Position numbers and translations under genes: made by a program. Shown here piece by piece: positions 60,708-64,000 of a stretch of DNA of 64,000 bases. The stretch comes from Erythrobacter sp. HKB08. Its GTDB lineage: Bacteria; Pseudomonadota; Alphaproteobacteria; Sphingomonadales; Sphingomonadaceae. Below the pieces are notes generated by a model. It saw only the letters and a list, made by a program, of their open reading frames with translations. It searched no databases and had not been told where the DNA came from. Numbering within the stretch: position 1 is the stretch's first letter; every line of letters begins with the position of its first letter. The DNA is taken from assembly GCF_004114695.1 (NCBI RefSeq), contig NZ_CP035310.1, forward strand, positions 930,001 to 994,000. Reading direction: 5' to 3'.

Positions 60708-61576
60708 CCGCATTCACCTACGAGGAAATGACGACCCGCAACCGCGGCTTCGTCGACGAGCAGGAGCAGGAGCGCCTGCGCAAGGGGAGCGTTTTCATTC
60801 CCGGCGTCGGCGGAATGGGCGGGGCGGCCTTCATGGCGCTGGTGCGCGCGGGCGTCGGGCGCTTCGTGATTGCCGATATCGACGTGTTCGAAGTGTCGAA
60901 CCTCAACCGCCAGCTGTTCTGCCGCGCGGATACTATCGACCGGCAAAAGGCCGAGAGCGCCGCCCGGCTCGCCCGCGAGATCAATCCCGAGATCGAGCTG
61001 GAAGTGCTGGGCCGCGAATGGACCGACCGGCTCGACGACATCCTCCCGCGCGTCGATGTCGTGATCAACGGGATGGATGACGCCGCCGCCGGCGCGCATT
61101 TCTATCGCAAGTGCCGCGAGCATGGCCGCACGCTGATCGACGCCTATGCCTCGCCGCTTCCCTCGGTCACCGTGGTCAAGCCGCAAGACCCGAGGCTGGA
61201 AGAACGGCTCGGCTACCCGACCGTGGGCGTCGACTGGCACGACATCACGCAGGACATGGCGGTCGAGTGCCTGATGAAGGAAATCGAATACGTCCTCGTC
61301 CATTCCTCGAGCCACAAATATGTCGATCTCGACGTCGCGGCCGAAGTGGCGGCGGGCACGCGCTCGCGCTTCTCCTTTTCGACCATGGTGACCATGTCGG
61401 GCACGCTGATGGCGGAGGAGGCGATCCGCATCATCCTCGGCCGCGAAGGCGGGACCGACAATCGCGGCTACTTCTTCAATGCGCATGCGGTGAAGGTCGA
61501 GAAGCCGCTCGCCGCGCCGCTCGCCTTCCCGAAGCGGTTGCTGGTGCGCCGCTTCATGAAGAAGCTGATGGGATGA
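60704..61576 (+). CDS. ThiF/MoeB-type (E1-like) adenylyltransferase
   Basis: A 290-residue E1-superfamily protein. The nucleotide loop GVGGMGG is at 34-40; DID at 58-60, NLNRQ at 66-70 and K82 follow as in ThiF and MoeB, and MDD at 124-126 lines the ATP site. The zinc CxxC pairs of MoeB/ThiF are absent. Cys189 lies near the position of the catalytic Cys. It should adenylate a carboxylate, of a protein or small molecule. The M. tuberculosis protein Rv1355c fuses such a domain to a nitroreductase; here the nitroreductase is a separate gene three positions downstream. Confidence 0.85.
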   Translation: MTAFTYEEMTTRNRGFVDEQEQERLRKGSVFIPGVGGMGGAAFMALVRAGVGRFVIADIDVFEVSNLNRQLFCRADTIDRQKAESAARLAREINPEIELEVLGREWTDRLDDILPRVDVVINGMDDAAAGAHFYRKCREHGRTLIDAYASPLPSVTVVKPQDPRLEERLGYPTVGVDWHDITQDMAVECLMKEIEYVLVHSSSHKYVDLDVAAEVAAGTRSRFSFSTMVTMSGTLMAEEAIRIILGREGGTDNRGYFFNAHAVKVEKPLAAPLAFPKRLLVRRFMKKLMG

Positions 61577-62706
61577 AGACGGCCGCGCTAATCATCGCAG
61601 TGCTTGCGCTTGCCGCCGTCGTCCTGGCGCGCTGGCAGGCGGGCAGGCGTGCGGGCGAGGGCGGTGTCGCTGAAACCCTGCGCCGGGTCTATTTCCTCGT
61701 CGGCCTGCTGATCGCGCTGCGCCTCGCGCTGGCGGCATGGCCAGTGCAGCTGCTGGTCAGCGCGGTCATGGTCGTTGCCTCCTGGCTGCCGCTTGCGACC
61801 CTGCGGTTGGGGGAAGAACTGGCGCGACGCCACGCGCCTCGCCCGCTCAAGCTGGTCGCGCTGGGCGGGGCGGTCGTATTCTCGCTGCTGGCTGCGACGC
61901 TTGGATTGATCTGGACGTGGGAAGCCGTCATGGCGCTCGCGGCGTTCCAGCTCTTCGTCATCGGCGGCGTGCTCTGGCATCTGATGGCCAATCGCAGCAT
62001 GGTATCGCTGGCCGAGCGGCGCGCGGCGGACCTTGTCGCGCTCGCACTGGCCTTGTCGATCCCGCTCCTGCTGACCGATTTCCAGCGGCTGTTCCCCGAT
62101 CTCGCAGTGCGCGGTGGATCCTTTGCGGCGCTTCTTTTCGTGCTGGCGACAGGACGCCTGCTCACCGGCATGAGCCGCCCCGCCGCCCTGCTTGGTGATG
62201 TGGCCCTGACCGTGGGCGGCGGCGCGCTGGTCGCGGCTGCGGTCCATGTTGCCGGCAATTCCGGTTACGCCATGCTAGCAGGGGCGGTAGCGGTCGCGGT
62301 GGTGGCACTGGCTCTGCTGATCGATCGCCTGGTCCGTTCGCGCGAGGCAGCGGACAGCCTGCTCGGTCCGCTCGGTGCAGGCTATGAAACACGCGCCGAA
62401 CTGCTCGCCTCGCACCCGCTCCTCGCCAGCGCCGTCACCTTGGGAGCGGAAGAGCTGTCCGACCTTCCCGCCGACGCCGTCGCCGAACTCGCGCGCCACC
62501 GGGTGGTGGCTTCCGACGATCTTGCGAAAGACGACCTTGCCGGCGGTGCGGCAGCGGAACTGTTCGAGCGCTTTGCTGCCAGCCACCTGCTGCGCATGTC
62601 GGCTGCGCCGCCACGCTTCCTCGCCATCAGCGGCGGAGCTCTCGGCAGCGATCGCCTGACCAGCGAACTCCACATCGCCGCGCGGCTGCTGGAGAATGCC
62701 AAGTGA
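61573..62706 (+). CDS. Multi-pass membrane protein of the ThiF cluster
   Basis: Unrecognised. A 377-residue protein with seven to nine hydrophobic helices through about residue 255. A soluble C-terminal domain of about 120 residues follows (TRAELLASHPLLASAVTLGAEEL onward). The start overlaps the previous stop as ATGA and the next gene overlaps its stop as GTGA, so it is part of the same translational unit. No transporter signature is obvious. It may export or anchor the product of the pathway; this is inference. Confidence 0.65.
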   Translation: MKTAALIIAVLALAAVVLARWQAGRRAGEGGVAETLRRVYFLVGLLIALRLALAAWPVQLLVSAVMVVASWLPLATLRLGEELARRHAPRPLKLVALGGAVVFSLLAATLGLIWTWEAVMALAAFQLFVIGGVLWHLMANRSMVSLAERRAADLVALALALSIPLLLTDFQRLFPDLAVRGGSFAALLFVLATGRLLTGMSRPAALLGDVALTVGGGALVAAAVHVAGNSGYAMLAGAVAVAVVALALLIDRLVRSREAADSLLGPLGAGYETRAELLASHPLLASAVTLGAEELSDLPADAVAELARHRVVASDDLAKDDLAGGAAAELFERFAASHLLRMSAAPPRFLAISGGALGSDRLTSELHIAARLLENAK

Positions 62707-63794
62707 CGCTGGAGCTTCGCCAAGGGGACGTGCGCGCATTCTTCGACGCGCCGTTCAACGCCTATCCCAAATCGCTCGGCTACGTTTCGCCGCTCAAGAG
62801 CGATATCGAGCGCATGCTCGACTCGCAGAAGAATCCGCTGTGGACGGCGGGCAATCCCTTCGCCTTCTGGACCGCGCATCGCGGCGGCAAGCCGATCGGG
62901 CGAATCATCGCCCATGTCCATGGCCAGTCGAACACGCGCCACGGCTGGTCGCGCGCCCAGTTCGGCTTCTTCGATTGCGCCGATGACGCGGAAGCCGGGA
63001 AGCTCTTGCTGCTCGCCGCAGAGGACTGGGCGAGGGCGCAAGGCCAGCGCGAGCTTGTCGGCAATTTCAACCTCACAGCCATGCAGCAATGCGGCGTGAT
63101 GACGGACGGGTTCGACAAGCGCGCCTATACCGACATGATCGTCGGCGCGCCGTGGCTTCCCGGCATGCTGGAAACCGCGGGCTTCGAACGCTTTTTCCCG
63201 ATGTCGACATTCGAGATCGACCTGAAACAGGCTTCGCTCAAGGGACGCGAGCTCGACCCCGCGCATTTTCACTTCGCCCCGGTCGCCAAGCGCGTGTTCC
63301 CCGAGCGGATGGAAGAAGCGCGCCAGGTCCTCAACGACGGGTTCGACGAGAATCCGATGTTCGTCCCGCTGACGCAGGAGGAATTCCTGTTCCAGGCAGG
63401 CGAGATGAGCGCGATCCTCGATCCGCGGCTCTCCTCGATCCTGCACCATGACGGCGAGCCGGTAGGCGCGGTGATCTGCATCCCCGACCTCAACGGCTTC
63501 CTCTCCGACGCGCGCTCGCGCATCGGCCTGCTCACACCGTTCCATTTCCTGAAATACCGCCTACGCCGCAAGCGGGCGGTGATCATCTTCTACTCGGTCG
63601 CGCGCCGGATGCACGGGCAGGGCATCATGGGCGCCATGCTCGAACGCACGGTCAAGGCGCTGCGCGATGCGGGTTACGAGCAACTCGGCGGGACATGGAT
63701 TTCCGACGAGAACCCGGCCAGCTGGCGGCAGGTCGAACGCCTCGGCGGGCGCGCTCTGCACCGGCTGCACCTGTTCCGGAAGGACATCGCATGA
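62703..63794 (+). CDS. GNAT-like N-acyltransferase family protein
   Basis: A 363-residue protein similar in layout to double-GNAT proteins. It has PIGRIIAHVHGQ, a first GNAT-like half ending in LVGNFNLTAMQQCGV and a second ending HGQGIMGAMLERTVKALRDAGYEQLGGTWISDENPAS. GQGIMGAML fits the acyl-CoA loop (Q/R-x-x-G-x-G/A). A WI-SDEN-x-x-S motif near the C-terminus is common in such proteins. The GTG start overlaps the preceding stop. Its substrate is probably an amine or amino acid made in the cluster. Confidence 0.68.
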   Translation: MTLELRQGDVRAFFDAPFNAYPKSLGYVSPLKSDIERMLDSQKNPLWTAGNPFAFWTAHRGGKPIGRIIAHVHGQSNTRHGWSRAQFGFFDCADDAEAGKLLLLAAEDWARAQGQRELVGNFNLTAMQQCGVMTDGFDKRAYTDMIVGAPWLPGMLETAGFERFFPMSTFEIDLKQASLKGRELDPAHFHFAPVAKRVFPERMEEARQVLNDGFDENPMFVPLTQEEFLFQAGEMSAILDPRLSSILHHDGEPVGAVICIPDLNGFLSDARSRIGLLTPFHFLKYRLRRKRAVIIFYSVARRMHGQGIMGAMLERTVKALRDAGYEQLGGTWISDENPASWRQVERLGGRALHRLHLFRKDIA

Positions 63795-64000
63795 CGCCGG
63801 ACACCATGCGCGAGATTATTCGCGAGGCGATCGCTTCGCCCAGCGTGCACAACGTCCAGCCCGCGCGCTGGCATATCGACGGCGAGAGTGTCCTGCTGCT
63901 CGAAGATATTTCGCGGCGGCTGGCGGTCGGCGATCCGACCGGTCACGATGCGGCGATCAGTCTCGGAGCATCGGCCGAGGGGTTTGCATTGGCTGCCTCG
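63791..64000 (+). CDS. Nitroreductase-like protein, 3' truncated by window edge
   Basis: The first 70 residues of a plus-strand gene that starts by ATGA overlap with the previous one. The sequence IREAIASPSVHNVQPARWHI is the FMN-binding N-terminus of nitroreductase-family proteins, closest in feel to the Rv3131/Acg and Rv1355c types. The remainder lies beyond the window. In a cluster with a ThiF-type enzyme it could oxidise or reduce the adenylated product. Confidence 0.7.
   Translation, partial: MTPDTMREIIREAIASPSVHNVQPARWHIDGESVLLLEDISRRLAVGDPTGHDAAISLGASAEGFALAAS

Overview
The window is a GC-rich chromosomal stretch of an alphaproteobacterium, most likely Sphingomonadales and probably Erythrobacteraceae. 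That placement rests on gene content and order: hflK-hflC-degP, a SDHAF4/DUF1674 protein, the NDUFA12-like complex I subunit next to DUF2155 and aat, an Oar-like TonB-dependent receptor, and promoters of the form CTTGnn-N17-CTAnnn. No rRNA, CRISPR array, insertion sequence or prophage was seen. The first and last genes are cut by the window edges.

Layout. 1-13.9 kb: a bifunctional PBP (5' truncated), degP-hflC-hflK (minus), then mrp/apbC, a TAT-exported molybdenum hydroxylase large subunit, hemH and a P450 (plus), with a TetR-type operator in front of the P450. A DUF1674 gene and an rsmB-type methyltransferase follow, and then an unknown protein. 14-17 kb: msrA, an exported methyltransferase-like protein, an AguB-type amidohydrolase, folK (TTG start) and tRNA-Lys. 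17-20.9 kb: a two-component system (7TM-type sensor kinase, LuxR-type regulator) and an unknown secreted protein. 21-27.6 kb: a sugar symporter divergent from a GH42 beta-galactosidase, a queuosine-precursor transporter, a CNT nucleoside transporter and a 2OG-Fe(II) oxygenase.

27.8-39.7 kb: an Oar-like TonB receptor, a MASE1 hybrid kinase, a TonB-like protein, manC-manA (GDP-mannose supply), DUF2721, and a TelA operon. 39.8-46.1 kb: a DUF389 transporter-like protein, a fatty acyl-AMP ligase, recX, DUF192, NDUFA12-like, DUF2155, aat (its 3' end lies antisense across DUF2155) and tRNA-Trp. 46.2-51.3 kb: a small ORF, an AGCS symporter, secE-nusG, an orphan pspA and rplK-rplA. tRNA-Trp, secE-nusG and rplKA are usually close neighbours but are here separated by opposite-strand genes.

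51.4-64 kb: a small membrane protein, a CinA-like protein, a Baeyer-Villiger-type monooxygenase, a second TonB receptor, and a divergent gene cluster that looks like an uncharacterised biosynthetic pathway. Its minus arm has a FabD-like acyltransferase lacking the malonate-binding Arg and a fused 2-oxoacid dehydrogenase E1 alpha/beta. Its plus arm has a GNAT-like protein, a ThiF/E1-type adenylyltransferase, a membrane protein, a second GNAT-like protein and a nitroreductase-like protein, all joined by 4-nt start/stop overlaps. This cluster is the most interesting object in the window.
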